A stretch of DNA of 64,000 nucleotides, from the NCBI RefSeq assembly GCF_021295315.1, contig NZ_JAIMJA010000012.1, positions 38,883 to 102,882 of the forward strand, in the 5' to 3' direction. A program made the position numbers and the translations under genes. Below are positions 21,156 through 32,538 of the stretch, piece by piece (position 1 is the stretch's first letter; each line of letters begins with the position of its first letter). This DNA is from Motilimonas cestriensis (GTDB lineage Bacteria; Pseudomonadota; Gammaproteobacteria; Enterobacterales; CBDFNC01). The notes under the pieces are model-generated. The model was not told the DNA's origin. It ran no database searches and was given only the letters and a program-made list of their open reading frames with translations.

Positions 21156-23417
21156 CTAAGCGACGGGCTCTCCCACCTCTGAATAATTAAACTTAAGTTC
21201 ATCATCTTTAAGAGACACACGCACATCTCCTCCGCCAACTAATCCACCAAATAAAATTTCATTGGCTAAAGGCTTTTTCAAATGCTCTTGAATCACTCTC
21301 GCCATTGGACGAGCGCCCATAGATTTGTCGTAACCTTTAGTCGCAAGCCACTCGCGTGCATCTTGATCGACCACCATAGATACACCTTTCTTATCAAGCT
21401 GCGCTTGCAGTTCAACAATAAACTTATCGACAACTTGGTAAATCACATTGATATCAAGATGATTAAACCAAATAATGTTGTCTAAGCGGTTTCTAAACTC
21501 TGGTGAGAAAGTACGATTGATCTCGTCTAACGCGTCATAGCTTTGATCTTGCGCTTTAAAGCCAATGCTATTTCGCACCGTCTCTTGCACGCCCGCATTA
21601 GTGGTCATCACTAAAATGATATTGCGAAAATCAGCTTTACGACCATTATTATCGGTTAATGTCCCATGGTCCATCACTTGCAACAGTAGATTAAACACAT
21701 CTGAATGCGCCTTTTCTATTTCATCAAGTAATACCACGCTGTGTGGGTGCTTGATGACGGCATCGGTTAACATCCCCCCTTGGTCATAGCCAACGTAGCC
21801 TGGAGGCGCACCAATTAAGCGAGAAACCGCGTGACGCTCCATATACTCTGACATATCAAAGCGAATAAGCTCAACACCCATTACTTTCGCAATTTGTTGC
21901 GTCACTTCTGTTTTACCAACCCCTGTTGGGCCTGCAAACAAAAATGAGCCCACCGGCTTCACTTCATTACCTAAGCCAGAGCGGCTCAAACGGATCGCAT
22001 CAGTCAGCGCTTCAATGGCATTATCCTGACCAAACACCACCATTTTTAAATTGCGTGATAGGTTTTTCAAAATATCTTTGTCAGAAGCCGAAACCGATTT
22101 TTTCGGAATGCGGGCCATTTTTGATACGATGGCCTCAATATCGCCCACATTAATGGTTTTACGTCGTCTGCTGATCGGCAATAAGCGTACACTTGCCCCC
22201 GCTTCATCAATAACATCAATCGCTTTATCAGGTAAGTGACGCTCGTTGATGTATTTCGCACTTAATTCAGCCGCTGCGCGTAATGCCTTAGCGGTGTAAC
22301 GCACATCATGATGTTGCTCATAGCGAGGCTTAAGCCCCATTAATATACGTGTTGTATCGTCAACAGACGGCTCCACAATATCAATTTTTTGGAATCGACG
22401 TGCCAAGGCGCGATCTTTCTCAAAAATCTGATTATATTCTTGATAAGTGGTTGAACCAATACAACGCAATAGACCATTACTTAATAACGGCTTAATTAGG
22501 TTCGCCGCATCCATTTGTCCGCCTGACGCTGCCCCAGCACCAATAATGGTGTGAATTTCATCAATGAACAAAATGGCGTTGTCTTTTTTCTCAATTTGTT
22601 TAAGTAAGTTTTTAAAACGCTTCTCAAAATCGCCACGGTATTTAGTGCCCGCCAACAACGAGCCCATATCTAATGAATAGATAGTGCTATCAGCAATTAC
22701 ATCAGGCACTTCGCCGTGCACAATACGGTAAGCTAAACCTTCAGCAATCGCAGTTTTACCTACCCCTGCCTCGCCCACTAACAGCGGATTATTTTTACGA
22801 CGGCGACACAGCACTTGAATACTACGATTTAGCTCCTCATCACGGCCTATTAACGGGTCAATTCGCCCCTCAAGAACCAGCTGATTTAAATTAGCGGCAT
22901 AATTTTCAAGTTTAACGCTACCTTCCTCCCCCGCCTCATCCATCATTGGCGAGTCTGGACCTGAATTATGTTCATTGTCATCGTTTTTACGAATACCATG
23001 AGACAAGTAATTCACCACGTCTAAGCGTGACATGTCGGATTTTTTCAAAAAGTAAACTGCTTGTGATTCTTGCTCACTAAAAATAGCCACCAGCACATTC
23101 GCGCCTGACACTTCGGTATTACCCGAAGATTGAACATGAAACACCGCGCGTTGCAACACCCGCTGAAAACCTAATGTTGGCTGAGTTTCACGATCAATAT
23201 CATCAACTGGAATAAGTGGCGTTGTTTGCTCGATGAATTCAGTGATTTCTTTACGTAATGCGTCAATATCAGCATTGCATGCCTTAAATGCATCACTGGC
23301 AGACGGATTGTCTAACAAGGCAAGTAATAAATGCTCGACCGTCATAAACTCATGACGATTTAACCTAGCTCTTTTAAATGCGTCGTTAAGTGTATGCTCT
23401 AGCTCTTTATTTAACAT
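21156..23417 (-). CDS. clpA: ATP-dependent protease ATPase subunit ClpA
   Basis: A hexameric unfoldase that feeds ClpP and receives N-degron substrates from ClpS. The 753 residues comprise an N-terminal Clp repeat domain (1-145), AAA+ module 1 with Walker A GEAGVGKT (about 213) and DEIHTIIGAG, AAA+ module 2 with GPTGVGKT (about 494) and LLDEIEKAH, and the ClpP-docking loop with IGF (NSIGFKAQ, about 620). It lies 43 nt downstream of clpS, and the two are likely an operon. Confidence 0.98.
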   Translation of the reverse strand: MLNKELEHTLNDAFKRARLNRHEFMTVEHLLLALLDNPSASDAFKACNADIDALRKEITEFIEQTTPLIPVDDIDRETQPTLGFQRVLQRAVFHVQSSGNTEVSGANVLVAIFSEQESQAVYFLKKSDMSRLDVVNYLSHGIRKNDDNEHNSGPDSPMMDEAGEEGSVKLENYAANLNQLVLEGRIDPLIGRDEELNRSIQVLCRRRKNNPLLVGEAGVGKTAIAEGLAYRIVHGEVPDVIADSTIYSLDMGSLLAGTKYRGDFEKRFKNLLKQIEKKDNAILFIDEIHTIIGAGAASGGQMDAANLIKPLLSNGLLRCIGSTTYQEYNQIFEKDRALARRFQKIDIVEPSVDDTTRILMGLKPRYEQHHDVRYTAKALRAAAELSAKYINERHLPDKAIDVIDEAGASVRLLPISRRRKTINVGDIEAIVSKMARIPKKSVSASDKDILKNLSRNLKMVVFGQDNAIEALTDAIRLSRSGLGNEVKPVGSFLFAGPTGVGKTEVTQQIAKVMGVELIRFDMSEYMERHAVSRLIGAPPGYVGYDQGGMLTDAVIKHPHSVVLLDEIEKAHSDVFNLLLQVMDHGTLTDNNGRKADFRNIILVMTTNAGVQETVRNSIGFKAQDQSYDALDEINRTFSPEFRNRLDNIIWFNHLDINVIYQVVDKFIVELQAQLDKKGVSMVVDQDAREWLATKGYDKSMGARPMARVIQEHLKKPLANEILFGGLVGGGDVRVSLKDDELKFNYSEVGEPVA

Positions 23418-23460
23418 ATGACACTCCCAAAAATACTACGACGAAAAGACGAACTCTTAA

Positions 23461-23778
23461 TCAATCCTTTTCCATGGTGCACAATAAAGGATGTTCATTG
23501 TCTCGTGCATAGGTGTTGACTTGAACTACTTTGGTTTCTGCAATCTCTGCAGTAAATATGCCACAAATACCTTTTCCATGGTGATGAACGCTTAACATGA
23601 TCTGTGTGGCCTTATCCATGTCCGCGTTAAAAAAACGTTGTAACACTTCTATCACAAAATCCATCGGTGTGTAATCGTCATTATTTAATATTACCTTATA
23701 CAACGACGGTGGTTGGATTTTGGTTTTAACTTCATCGAGTAACTGATTATCGTGATTAGGTTCGTGAATTTTGCTCAT
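23461..23778 (-). CDS. clpS: ClpA adaptor ClpS
   Basis: The N-recognin that binds N-terminal Leu, Phe, Trp or Tyr and delivers substrates to ClpA. The 105-aa protein has a flexible N-terminus and the conserved core [22 protein letters not shown], followed by [21 protein letters not shown]. Position and sequence agree with canonical ClpS. It is divergent from cspD, as in Escherichia coli. Confidence 0.97.
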   Translation of the reverse strand: MSKIHEPNHDNQLLDEVKTKIQPPSLYKVILNNDDYTPMDFVIEVLQRFFNADMDKATQIMLSVHHHGKGICGIFTAEIAETKVVQVNTYARDNEHPLLCTMEKD

Positions 23779-23996
23779 AGTAAAATACTAGTATCTCTGG
23801 TGGACGAATGCGAAATAGTTTTTGTCACGATGAACATCACAAACAGACCGATTCATTTGCAATAACACCTTGACTATGTCTGGATTTTTACTAAATTGAT
23901 ATATTGATGATATTTATCATTATACGTTGATATCTTAAAGCGTAACAGACATGATTTTTTAGGGTTTATTTCAATCAACAATAAGGATGCAGATGT

Positions 23997-24209
23997 ATGG
24001 CAACCGGTACGGTTAAATGGTTCAACAATGCAAAAGGTTTTGGCTTTATTTGTGCTGAAGAAGGCGGTGAAGACATATTTGCACATTATTCAACCATACA
24101 AATGGAAGGCTATCGCACACTGAAAGCCGGACAACAAGTGCAGTTTGAAACGCACGCAGGTCCAAAAGGCTCACACGCCACCGAAATTTGCCCCTTAGAG
24201 CAAAAATAA
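23997..24209 (+). CDS. cspD: CspD-type cold-shock-domain protein
   Basis: A 70-aa single cold-shock domain that binds single-stranded nucleic acid. RNP1 (KGFGFI) and RNP2 (DIFAHY) are present. The sequence EEGGEDIFAHYSTIQMEGYRT and the location divergent from clpS match CspD, a stationary-phase inhibitor of replication in Escherichia coli. This assignment by synteny is stronger than by sequence alone. A terminator follows directly. Confidence 0.92.
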   Translation: MATGTVKWFNNAKGFGFICAEEGGEDIFAHYSTIQMEGYRTLKAGQQVQFETHAGPKGSHATEICPLEQK

Positions 24210-24219
24210 GGCTTCTAGA

Positions 24220-24247
24220 CAAAAAAGCAGGGCCTCCTGCTTTTTTG
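24220..24247 (+). terminator. Terminator after cspD
   Basis: Stem AAAAAAGCAGG/CCTGCTTTTTT with a short loop and T tail, 10 nt after the stop. Confidence 0.88.
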
Positions 24248-24392
24248 TATTTTACGCACTTTGGCTCAAAAAAACACCTGCTTCATTTTGAACAATATCA
24301 TTCAGCAATAAATAGCCGTTTTATCTCTTTTATCTCTCTATTTCTTTGCTATCATTGCGCCATCAACTTAACGACACACTGATTGATCCGCT

Positions 24393-25064
24393 ATGGGAAC
24401 ACAGCCAACGCGACAGAGCCAGAAACGCCCAACGAATAAGTCGGCAACCAGTATTACCAGACGAAGAACGGCATTACGTAAATCTAAACCTTTTAATAAG
24501 CCGGCTCCAGAGCCAAGCCAAACGCGCGTCATTTTATTTAATAAGCCATTTGACGTGCTCAGTCAGTTCACTGACGATACTAACCGCGCTACATTAAAAA
24601 ACTTTATTGATATTCCAGAAGTTTATGCTGCAGGGCGCCTAGATCGTGACAGTGAAGGCCTATTAGTGCTAACCAATAACGGTAAGCTGCAAGCAAAAAT
24701 CACCTCACCAAAAGCCAATACCAGTAAGACATACTGGGTACAAGTGGAAGGTGAACCAAGCGACAAGCAACTGGAACAATTAAGAAACGGCGTTGAACTC
24801 AAAGACGGCATGACCTTGCCGGCACAAGTCGAAGTGATGGCTTCGCCAGAACTTTGGCCACGGAATCCGCCTATACGAGAGCGTAAAAACATCCCTACTA
24901 CTTGGCTAGCCATAAGTATTAGTGAAGGACGTAATCGTCAAGTTAGGCGCATGACGGCACATATCGGCCACCCAACATTACGTTTAGTCCGCTACCGTAT
25001 AGGCAATTGGACCCTAGACGGCATTAATTCTGGACAATATAAAGAGGTTTCAGACCATGTTTAG
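24393..25064 (+). CDS. rluE: 23S rRNA pseudouridine(2457) synthase
   Basis: A RsuA/RluB/E/F-family pseudouridine synthase; E. coli RluE modifies U2457 in the peptidyl-transferase region. The 223-aa protein has a basic, poorly conserved tail of about 40 residues, then [13 protein letters not shown], the catalytic [17 protein letters not shown] motif (aspartate near residue 84) and [24 protein letters not shown]. No S4 domain is visible, as in RluE. It overlaps nudJ by 8 nt. The order rluE-nudJ-mnmA-hflD-purB is the same as in Escherichia coli. Confidence 0.94.
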   Translation: MGTQPTRQSQKRPTNKSATSITRRRTALRKSKPFNKPAPEPSQTRVILFNKPFDVLSQFTDDTNRATLKNFIDIPEVYAAGRLDRDSEGLLVLTNNGKLQAKITSPKANTSKTYWVQVEGEPSDKQLEQLRNGVELKDGMTLPAQVEVMASPELWPRNPPIRERKNIPTTWLAISISEGRNRQVRRMTAHIGHPTLRLVRYRIGNWTLDGINSGQYKEVSDHV

Positions 25065-25515
25065 CCCCCATGTTACCGTAGCTTGTATCATCAAATACAA
25101 GCAAAAATACTTAGTTGTTGAAGAGCTGGATAACGGCCGAACGGTATTGAATCAGCCCGCTGGCCATTTAGAGTCTGACGAATCACTTGTTGCCGCGGTA
25201 TCACGTGAAGTATGGGAAGAAACAGGTTTATCTATTACTCCGCAAGGGTTAGTAGGCAGCTATTTATTTACCAGTCCAATCAACAACATCACGTATTTAC
25301 GCTTTTGTTTTTATTATGAATTCGAACAAGCGCCGCCAGCATGTAAACCGCAAGATGCTGACATTATTAACTGCCATTGGCTTACTCTTGCCGAGCTTGA
25401 AGCTGAACAAACTAAATTGCGTAGTGCCTTAGTGTTAGAAGTGATTGAAGATTTTGCCGCCGGCCAACAAGCCGACTTGTCGTTGGTCAAACACTATCCT
25501 CTTGCCACCGTTTAA
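25057..25515 (+). CDS. nudJ: Nudix phosphatase NudJ
   Basis: A 152-aa Nudix hydrolase; the E. coli enzyme acts on thiamine pyrimidine pyrophosphates and nucleoside tri- and diphosphates. The Nudix box is complete: G-HLESD-E, then REVWEETGL (about 36-58). It overlaps rluE by 8 nt and is 146 nt ahead of mnmA. The substrate is inferred from orthology and synteny. Confidence 0.93.
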   Translation: MFSPHVTVACIIKYKQKYLVVEELDNGRTVLNQPAGHLESDESLVAAVSREVWEETGLSITPQGLVGSYLFTSPINNITYLRFCFYYEFEQAPPACKPQDADIINCHWLTLAELEAEQTKLRSALVLEVIEDFAAGQQADLSLVKHYPLATV

Positions 25516-25661
25516 GGCTATTTAAAATGGTAAGTGAAATAACGCTGTTGACGGCAAAAAATCGCCATTAAAGAAATAACTGTGGTCTAACTCACAAAGC
25601 TGTTTTAGGCCGCTAAATTCTGCTAGAATCACGCCCGTTTTTCCCCAGAGAATAAATTAAT

Positions 25662-26783
25662 ATGACAGACAATAGTCAAACTAAAGTAATCGTTGGTATG
25701 TCCGGCGGTGTCGATTCTTCCGTATCTGCGTATTTATTGCTTCAACAAGGCTATCAAGTTGAAGGCTTGTTTATGAAAAACTGGGAAGAAGATGACAACG
25801 AAGAATACTGCGCTGCAGCCGAAGATTTAAAAGATGCCCAAGCCGTTTGTGACAAACTGGGCATCCCTTTGCACACCATCAACTTTGCCGCAGAGTATTG
25901 GGATAATGTTTTTGAACATTTTCTTGAAGAATACAAAGCGGGTCGTACGCCCAATCCCGATATTCTATGTAATAAAGAAATAAAGTTTAAAGCCTTCCTT
26001 GAATTTACCAGTGAAGAGCTCGGCGCAGACTACATCGCCATGGGTCACTATGTACAAAACCGTTGTGTTGATGGCCAATGGCAAATGCTGCGAGGCCTAG
26101 ACGACAACAAAGATCAAAGCTATTTTCTCTACACCTTAAGTGCAGAGCAAGTCGGCAAAACTTTATTCCCTGTTGGTAATATTGAAAAACCGCAAGTACG
26201 CAAGATTGCCGAAGAACAAGGTTTAGTCACTCATAACAAAAAAGACAGCACCGGCATCTGCTTCATCGGCGAACGTAAATTCACCGACTTTTTACAGCAA
26301 TATTTACCTGCACAGCCGGGCAACATTGAAACCACCGAAGGCGACGTAATCGGTCAACATCAAGGCTTGATGTATCACACCCTCGGTCAACGTAAAGGCC
26401 TACACATTGGCGGTTTACAAGACGGCAATGGTGAACCTTGGTACGTCGTTGAAAAAGATCTGGTGCGCAATGTATTAGTCGTCGGCCAAGGCGCTGACCA
26501 CCCTGCGCTATTTTCCTACGGTTTTGACGCCACTCAAGTACATTGGGTTAACCGCACTCCACTTGCCGCACCACTGCGTTGCACAGTGAAGACACGTTAC
26601 CGTCAACATGATGTGCCCTGTGTGGTGACGCAAACCGGGCCTGACAGCTTGTCGGTGATATTTGACGAACCAGAGAAAGCCGTCACACCGGGGCAATCTG
26701 CCGTATTCTATTTGGACGAAGTCTGCCTTGGCGGCGCCGTCATCGATCACCAATACCGTGAGAAACCGACTGCAAATGAGTAA
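25662..26783 (+). CDS. mnmA: tRNA-specific 2-thiouridylase
   Basis: Makes 2-thiouridine at U34 of tRNA-Lys, Glu and Gln, using sulfur from IscS through the Tus relay (TusE is at 7987-8316). The 373 residues contain the PP-loop GMSGGVDSS (12-20), catalytic C103 in the [10 protein letters not shown] block and persulfide-accepting C200 in [12 protein letters not shown], at nearly the same numbers as in the E. coli enzyme. The 3' end overlaps hflD by 8 nt. Confidence 0.97.
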   Translation: MTDNSQTKVIVGMSGGVDSSVSAYLLLQQGYQVEGLFMKNWEEDDNEEYCAAAEDLKDAQAVCDKLGIPLHTINFAAEYWDNVFEHFLEEYKAGRTPNPDILCNKEIKFKAFLEFTSEELGADYIAMGHYVQNRCVDGQWQMLRGLDDNKDQSYFLYTLSAEQVGKTLFPVGNIEKPQVRKIAEEQGLVTHNKKDSTGICFIGERKFTDFLQQYLPAQPGNIETTEGDVIGQHQGLMYHTLGQRKGLHIGGLQDGNGEPWYVVEKDLVRNVLVVGQGADHPALFSYGFDATQVHWVNRTPLAAPLRCTVKTRYRQHDVPCVVTQTGPDSLSVIFDEPEKAVTPGQSAVFYLDEVCLGGAVIDHQYREKPTANE

Positions 26784-27399
26784 AGAACTATACGACCGCA
26801 CCATTGCCTTTGCTGGCATTTGGCAAGCCGCCTCTTTGGTCGAGGAAGTAGCCCGAACAGGTAACTGCAACCAAGAGCAATTAAGCCACACTTTAAATGC
26901 ATTGTTAGTGACGAATCCAGATTCAACACTGTCGGTATATGGTGAGCTAGCTAGCCTAAAGCGGGGCTTTAACGTATTGGTCGAGCAGCTAGAAAACCAA
27001 ACAGATCCTAAAAATATTGCCATCACCCGCTACGTGATCGGGTTACTTGCGCTGGAGAAAAAACTAGCCAAACGCAATGATGCCATGAATGTGCTAGCCG
27101 AACGGATCACTCAGGTGAAGCGCCAAACTGCCCACTTTGAGCTGGTTGACGAACAAATATTAGGTAACCTCGCCGATATCTACAGCGATGTGATCAGCCC
27201 GCTAGGACCACGCATTCAAGTGCAAGGCAATCCTGACCAGTTAAAGCAAACTCGGGTGCAACAAACCATCCGCGCCTTATTGCTATCGGGAATTCGTGCC
27301 AGCGTACTGTGGCGACAAGTCGGTGGTAAACGTCGGCACATTATTTTTTCGCGTAAAAAAATGATCGAGCAAGCCAAAATCAATTTGGCGCGAATTTAA
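26776..27399 (+). CDS. hflD: HflD, lysogenization regulator family protein
   Basis: A 207-aa helical protein, peripheral to the inner membrane. In E. coli it affects lambda CII stability, but its cellular role is unclear. The family blocks [21 protein letters not shown] and [16 protein letters not shown] near the C-terminus are visible. The ATG at 26776 overlaps the mnmA stop (8 nt) and gives the family N-terminus; the open frame continues upstream inside mnmA but is not conserved. It precedes purB. Confidence 0.93.
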   Translation: MSKELYDRTIAFAGIWQAASLVEEVARTGNCNQEQLSHTLNALLVTNPDSTLSVYGELASLKRGFNVLVEQLENQTDPKNIAITRYVIGLLALEKKLAKRNDAMNVLAERITQVKRQTAHFELVDEQILGNLADIYSDVISPLGPRIQVQGNPDQLKQTRVQQTIRALLLSGIRASVLWRQVGGKRRHIIFSRKKMIEQAKINLARI

Positions 27400-27415
27400 C
27401 AACCAATACAACTCA

Positions 27416-27457
27416 GTCAGCTGAGCTGGCTGTCATAATCAAGTCAGCTCAGCTGAC
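27416..27457 (+). promoter_or_regulatory. 13-bp inverted repeat upstream of purB
   Basis: A perfect inverted repeat GTCAGCTGAGCTG (27416-27428) and CAGCTCAGCTGAC (27445-27457) surrounds a 16-nt loop and ends 22 nt before the purB ATG. There is no T run, so it is unlikely to be a terminator. It does not resemble a PurR box. It could form an RNA hairpin in the hflD-purB transcript or serve as an operator. Confidence 0.5.
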
Positions 27458-27475
27458 GCATGCAAACAGGAGTAA

Positions 27476-28846
<1,371 letters not shown>

Positions 28847-28869
28847 GCGACTTAATCGCACTATTAATT

Positions 28870-28902
28870 AGCCGCAACTAGTCTCCTAGGCGCGGCTTTT
28901 TT
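28870..28902 (+). terminator. Terminator after purB
   Basis: Outer stem AGCCGC/GCGGCT with an inner CTAG/CTAG pair and six T after it. It overlaps the upstream in-frame TTG that would otherwise extend roxA, which supports the ATG at 28931 for that gene. Confidence 0.8.
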
Positions 28903-28930
28903 GTCTCTACCATCTAAAGAGCTTACCCGT

Positions 28931-30064
28931 ATGACCATGCAATTACAGCTGGATATTAATCACTTCTTATCTACCTATTGGCAACGCAAGCCGTTGTTTA
29001 TCAAACAAGGCATTGCCAATTTTAGTGATCTTATCAGCCCCGAAGAAATGGCTGGTTTAGCCATGGAAGAGGAAGTGCAATCACGCATGGTGATGCGCCG
29101 TGATGATAAGTGGCAAGCCCAGTGTGGCCCTTTTACCGACTTTAGTCCATTGGAGAGCAATGGCTCAACCTTACTGAATCAGGCTGTTAACCATTGGCAT
29201 GCCCCCTGTGGCGATTTAGTTGATTTATTCCAGTTTATCCCAAATTGGCGATTTGACGACCTAATGATCAGCTACTCAACCCCAGAAGGTGGCGTAGGCC
29301 CTCATATCGACCAATACTGCGTTTTCATTATTCAAGGCCAAGGTAAGCGCCATTGGCGCGTCGGTGAAAAACAAGATCTCGAAGAGTTTACCTCAGACCA
29401 AGCCCTTAAACATTGCGGTCCGTTTCAAGCCTGCATCGACGTGGTGATGGAGCCGGGTGATATTCTCTATATTCCGCCTGGCTGCCCACATGAAGGGTAC
29501 GCAGTTGAAAGCTCACTTAATTACTCCGTGGGTTTTCGCGCCCCGGACCAAAAAGAGCTACTCAACGATTTTACCGACCACTTATTGCAGCAAGATCGCA
29601 GTTACACCCGTTACAGTGATCCAGAGCTAAGGGCAGAGCAAAATTATGGGGAAATAAACGCCCATGAAACTAATAAGCTCACGGCGCTATTAAGTGATTT
29701 AGTTAATCAACCCGATGTCATCTTGCCTTTTTTTGGCCAGCACTTTTCCAGCTCCAATCATGAATTGGACATCTTACCGCTGGCGGAACAAGAGCAATGG
29801 GATCAAGCCAGCTTAATTGACGCATTGGCAGCCGGTGAATATGCCGAGAAGGTTGCTGGGTTAAAGTTTATCTATTTAACCGAACTAACCAACACTGTAT
29901 TTGTGAACGGTCAGCAATATCAAGTAGACAGCGCAGCATTAAAGGATTACCAGATTTTGTGTCAAGGGGGTTGCAATCAAATGAGCGTATTACGAATTTT
30001 ACAAGGTCAGCATCATCAACCTTTATTAGATTGGTTTAATGCTGGATATTTGTATTTAGTCTAG
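28931..30064 (+). CDS. roxA: Ribosomal protein L16 arginine 3-hydroxylase
   Basis: An Fe(II)/2-oxoglutarate-dependent JmjC-type oxygenase (YcfD) that hydroxylates a conserved arginine of ribosomal protein L16. From the ATG at 28931 the product is 377 aa and the iron ligands fall at H125, D127 and H187, exactly the numbers of E. coli YcfD. This supports both identity and start. The cupin core lies at about 90-200 and a C-terminal winged-helix region follows. purB-roxA adjacency fits a conserved cluster, without the enterobacterial phoPQ insertion. Confidence 0.94.
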   Translation: MTMQLQLDINHFLSTYWQRKPLFIKQGIANFSDLISPEEMAGLAMEEEVQSRMVMRRDDKWQAQCGPFTDFSPLESNGSTLLNQAVNHWHAPCGDLVDLFQFIPNWRFDDLMISYSTPEGGVGPHIDQYCVFIIQGQGKRHWRVGEKQDLEEFTSDQALKHCGPFQACIDVVMEPGDILYIPPGCPHEGYAVESSLNYSVGFRAPDQKELLNDFTDHLLQQDRSYTRYSDPELRAEQNYGEINAHETNKLTALLSDLVNQPDVILPFFGQHFSSSNHELDILPLAEQEQWDQASLIDALAAGEYAEKVAGLKFIYLTELTNTVFVNGQQYQVDSAALKDYQILCQGGCNQMSVLRILQGQHHQPLLDWFNAGYLYLV

Positions 30065-30070
30065 GCTACT

Positions 30071-30090
30071 CGCCACCGTGAACGGTGGCG
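30071..30090. terminator. Hairpin between convergent genes
   Basis: A perfect 8-bp stem CGCCACCG/CGGTGGCG with a TGAA loop lies between the roxA and RIO-kinase stops. There is no T run on either side, so termination is only possible. Confidence 0.45.
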
Positions 30091-30103
30091 GTTTAGGGAT
30101 AAA

Positions 30104-30958
30104 TTAATCTTCTAAGGTTTCTTGTTGGCGCAATTGCTTGGTTTCGGCTTCTAATTGCGCAGCAAAAATTTCGTCTAACACCGAGTCGACATTAGCGGCT
30201 TGAGCTGACTCTTTAAAGTAGCCCGTTAACTCCGTATCGGGTGATAAATCGCCCACTTCATACAACGCCCACATTTCTTTAGCGTATTGAGTAGTCAACA
30301 GCTCAGGAGCATACTGGCCGTAATAAGCGCGCATATTATTAACATCACGCTCAAACATCCATTTCGCATTGTTATTAGCAGCAGCATTCACGGCTTGGGG
30401 TAAATCAATGATCACCGGACCGTAGTCATCCACCAACACGTTAAACTCCGACAAGTCGCCGTGCACTATGCCAATACACAGCATTCGTTGAATGTAGTTA
30501 ATCATCACTTGGTGGTCTTCAATCGCCTGCTCAGCTGACATACTGACATCATTAAGCCTTGAAGCCACAGTGCCATCTTCTTCTGTCACTAGCTCCATAA
30601 TAAGCACACCATCAAAACAACCGTAAGGCTGCGGTACACGCACGCCTGCCCGCTCTAACGCGTATAAGGCATCGACTTCGGCATTTTGCCAAATTTTTTC
30701 TTGTTCATTACGACCAAAATTCGAGCCTTTCTCCATCGCGCGAGCACGACGGCTATTACGCACTTTACGCCCTTCACGGTATTGCACCGCTTGCTTAAAA
30801 CTCCGTTTCGCTGCCTCTTTGTAAACCTTAGCGCAGCGAATTTCATCACCGCAACGCACTACGTAAACGGCGGCTTCTTTGCCACTCATCAATTGGCTTA
30901 TCACCTCGTCAACAATGCCGTCTTCTACTAAAGACAAAATTTGCGCAGGTACCTTCAT
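30104..30958 (-). CDS. RIO-type atypical serine kinase
   Basis: A 284-aa protein of the RIO1-like kinase family found in many gammaproteobacteria. Visible are a nucleotide-binding loop (SGKEAAVYVVR, about 25-35), an invariant lysine in CAKVYK, the catalytic HGDLSEFNVL motif and the metal-binding IIDLPQ aspartate. In eukaryotes RIO kinases act in ribosome maturation; bacterial substrates are poorly known. Its start overlaps the stop of the upstream peptidase gene by 4 nt, so the two are co-transcribed. Confidence 0.88.
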   Translation of the reverse strand: MKVPAQILSLVEDGIVDEVISQLMSGKEAAVYVVRCGDEIRCAKVYKEAAKRSFKQAVQYREGRKVRNSRRARAMEKGSNFGRNEQEKIWQNAEVDALYALERAGVRVPQPYGCFDGVLIMELVTEEDGTVASRLNDVSMSAEQAIEDHQVMINYIQRMLCIGIVHGDLSEFNVLVDDYGPVIIDLPQAVNAAANNNAKWMFERDVNNMRAYYGQYAPELLTTQYAKEMWALYEVGDLSPDTELTGYFKESAQAANVDSVLDEIFAAQLEAETKQLRQQETLED

Positions 30959-32100
30959 ATAACGTTTTGACCCTCGGTTGTGATCCCTGATAATTCTAAT
31001 AAAAGAGATAAAAATGCGTCACTTGAGCCTAATAATGCCGACTCTTCCATGGTGTGATAGCCCATTGTTGGGACTTGTAAAGTAGTGCCTTGAACGAAGC
31101 CGTTTGATGCCGCCGTGATCCGGCCTAACTCGGTACTGCCTAATGATGCAGGCTCCCTTCCTTCAGCCAAAGCAATGTTGTTTTGCGCTTCAATATAAGC
31201 ATCTTTGTACGCATAAGATATGCCATTACTGAGACAGATCTGCTCTAATTTATCCGTTAACGCTTCATTAAAGCTCGCATTAGCATCGCGACGACGCAAC
31301 ACCACTTGCTGCGCTTCTAAGCTAGCGCGATCAGGAAACGGACTGGTGTCCACCACAATAAGCTTATCCGTTGCGCCATTAAAGCGGCGAAACCATTCTA
31401 ATAAATAGCGCCAACTGCTGCCTGATTCTTCTTCAGCGGTGAAAAAGGCCGTACCTTGGAAACCTAAACCGAATAAATGTACTAATGCCGCAGCCGTCAT
31501 CACATTATCTAGCTGACCCGTGAGTAAGCCGTCTTGCATTTTTAAGCTATCGGTAAACGCCACTGGTGTGCCCGCCACTAAGTGCTCTAACCCTTCTACT
31601 TCAAAAATAAGGTTATTACGAAACTCACAAATGTAAGCATTTTTGATCATGCCAGCACCGCGATATGAACCAGACCAAGGCTCATAGGCCGTTAGCGGTA
31701 CGTTGCGAAACCGATCTACTATCTTGGTCATTAACTTTTCAGATACCGAGTTACCCAGTAAGTCAGAGCGGTGACCGGTAACAAATGCCGCATATTGAAA
31801 TTCATTTGGGCCGGTACAAATTAAGCCATGACGGTCAATATGCGCTGAAAACATAGCACTTTCTGGCTGGTTGCCTTGGGCAACCAGTAATCCTTCGTAC
31901 CAAGTCACTTTAGCACCACGCTCTTCCAGCTCACGCTGGAGCACCCGAAAAAATGAATGTTCAGCCCCAACTACACTTGGTTGGCGGATCAAAACGCGCA
32001 ATAAATCGATAAAGTTTTGGTGTTTATTCAATGTTAGCTTCCAAGCTCGGCAATCATCATTTGGGCACAATAAATCCATTTTCTCTTTCATGCCATGCAT
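30955..32100 (-). CDS. M42/M20-like zinc aminopeptidase family protein
   Basis: A predicted cytoplasmic metallopeptidase of about 381 aa. Candidate metal ligands are H and D in SAHIDRHG, an aspartate in GQLDNV, EE in FTAEEESGSS, an aspartate in VVDTSPF and a histidine in MGYHTMEES. The order matches di-zinc M42/M28-type peptidases with a catalytic glutamate pair. The substrate is unknown. The start is uncertain: 32100 lacks a clear ribosome-binding site, while the third in-frame ATG (at 32079) has AAGAG just upstream. It overlaps the RIO kinase gene, an unusual and possibly meaningful pairing. Confidence 0.8.
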   Translation of the reverse strand: MHGMKEKMDLLCPNDDCRAWKLTLNKHQNFIDLLRVLIRQPSVVGAEHSFFRVLQRELEERGAKVTWYEGLLVAQGNQPESAMFSAHIDRHGLICTGPNEFQYAAFVTGHRSDLLGNSVSEKLMTKIVDRFRNVPLTAYEPWSGSYRGAGMIKNAYICEFRNNLIFEVEGLEHLVAGTPVAFTDSLKMQDGLLTGQLDNVMTAAALVHLFGLGFQGTAFFTAEEESGSSWRYLLEWFRRFNGATDKLIVVDTSPFPDRASLEAQQVVLRRRDANASFNEALTDKLEQICLSNGISYAYKDAYIEAQNNIALAEGREPASLGSTELGRITAASNGFVQGTTLQVPTMGYHTMEESALLGSSDAFLSLLLELSGITTEGQNVI

Positions 32101-32538
32101 ATTTGGTAAATAAGATGAATAATTTAAAGCCGCTCGCTAATTAGACATTTTTTAACTTGAACGCTACAAGTAATGTAATTAGTCGAAAAAACCAAATAAG
32201 CGAGATGATTCAGATAATGACATCAAAAACAGATCTACAGCTAGATGACAAATAAAGAATAGGTTTAACTACTACCAAAAATCACAAAATAAGAATTTTT
32301 ATCCTTAAACCCAGCATAATAATTTGCATGGAGTTACGTACCAATGTGAATATAAATGTTGTTTAAATGAAAATAATTCAAAAATACCGCTTTTTTACAC
32401 ATAAATATTAGATTTTTATGTCGCGAATATGTGATCAAACAGCTTTACATATTATTCACTAAGATCTAATTTAGCCCACCATAAAGCTAAATTAATTCAC
32501 TATAGTTATAGCCTAAATTAAAAACAAAGGACTTAGGA
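32101..32538. promoter_or_regulatory. AT-rich control region ahead of the peptide ABC operon
   Basis: About 440 nt without a supportable gene, between divergent transcription units. It holds a 9-bp dyad TAATTTAGC (32467-32475) and GCTAAATTA (32486-32494) with a 10-nt spacer, about 45 nt before the ABC operon. The dyad is a plausible operator site. No specific regulator can be named. Confidence 0.4.

Noticed and set aside
26662-26775. A longer hflD starting inside mnmA
   Set aside because: The extension is out-of-frame mnmA sequence with no family similarity; the ATG at 26776 gives the known N-terminus.
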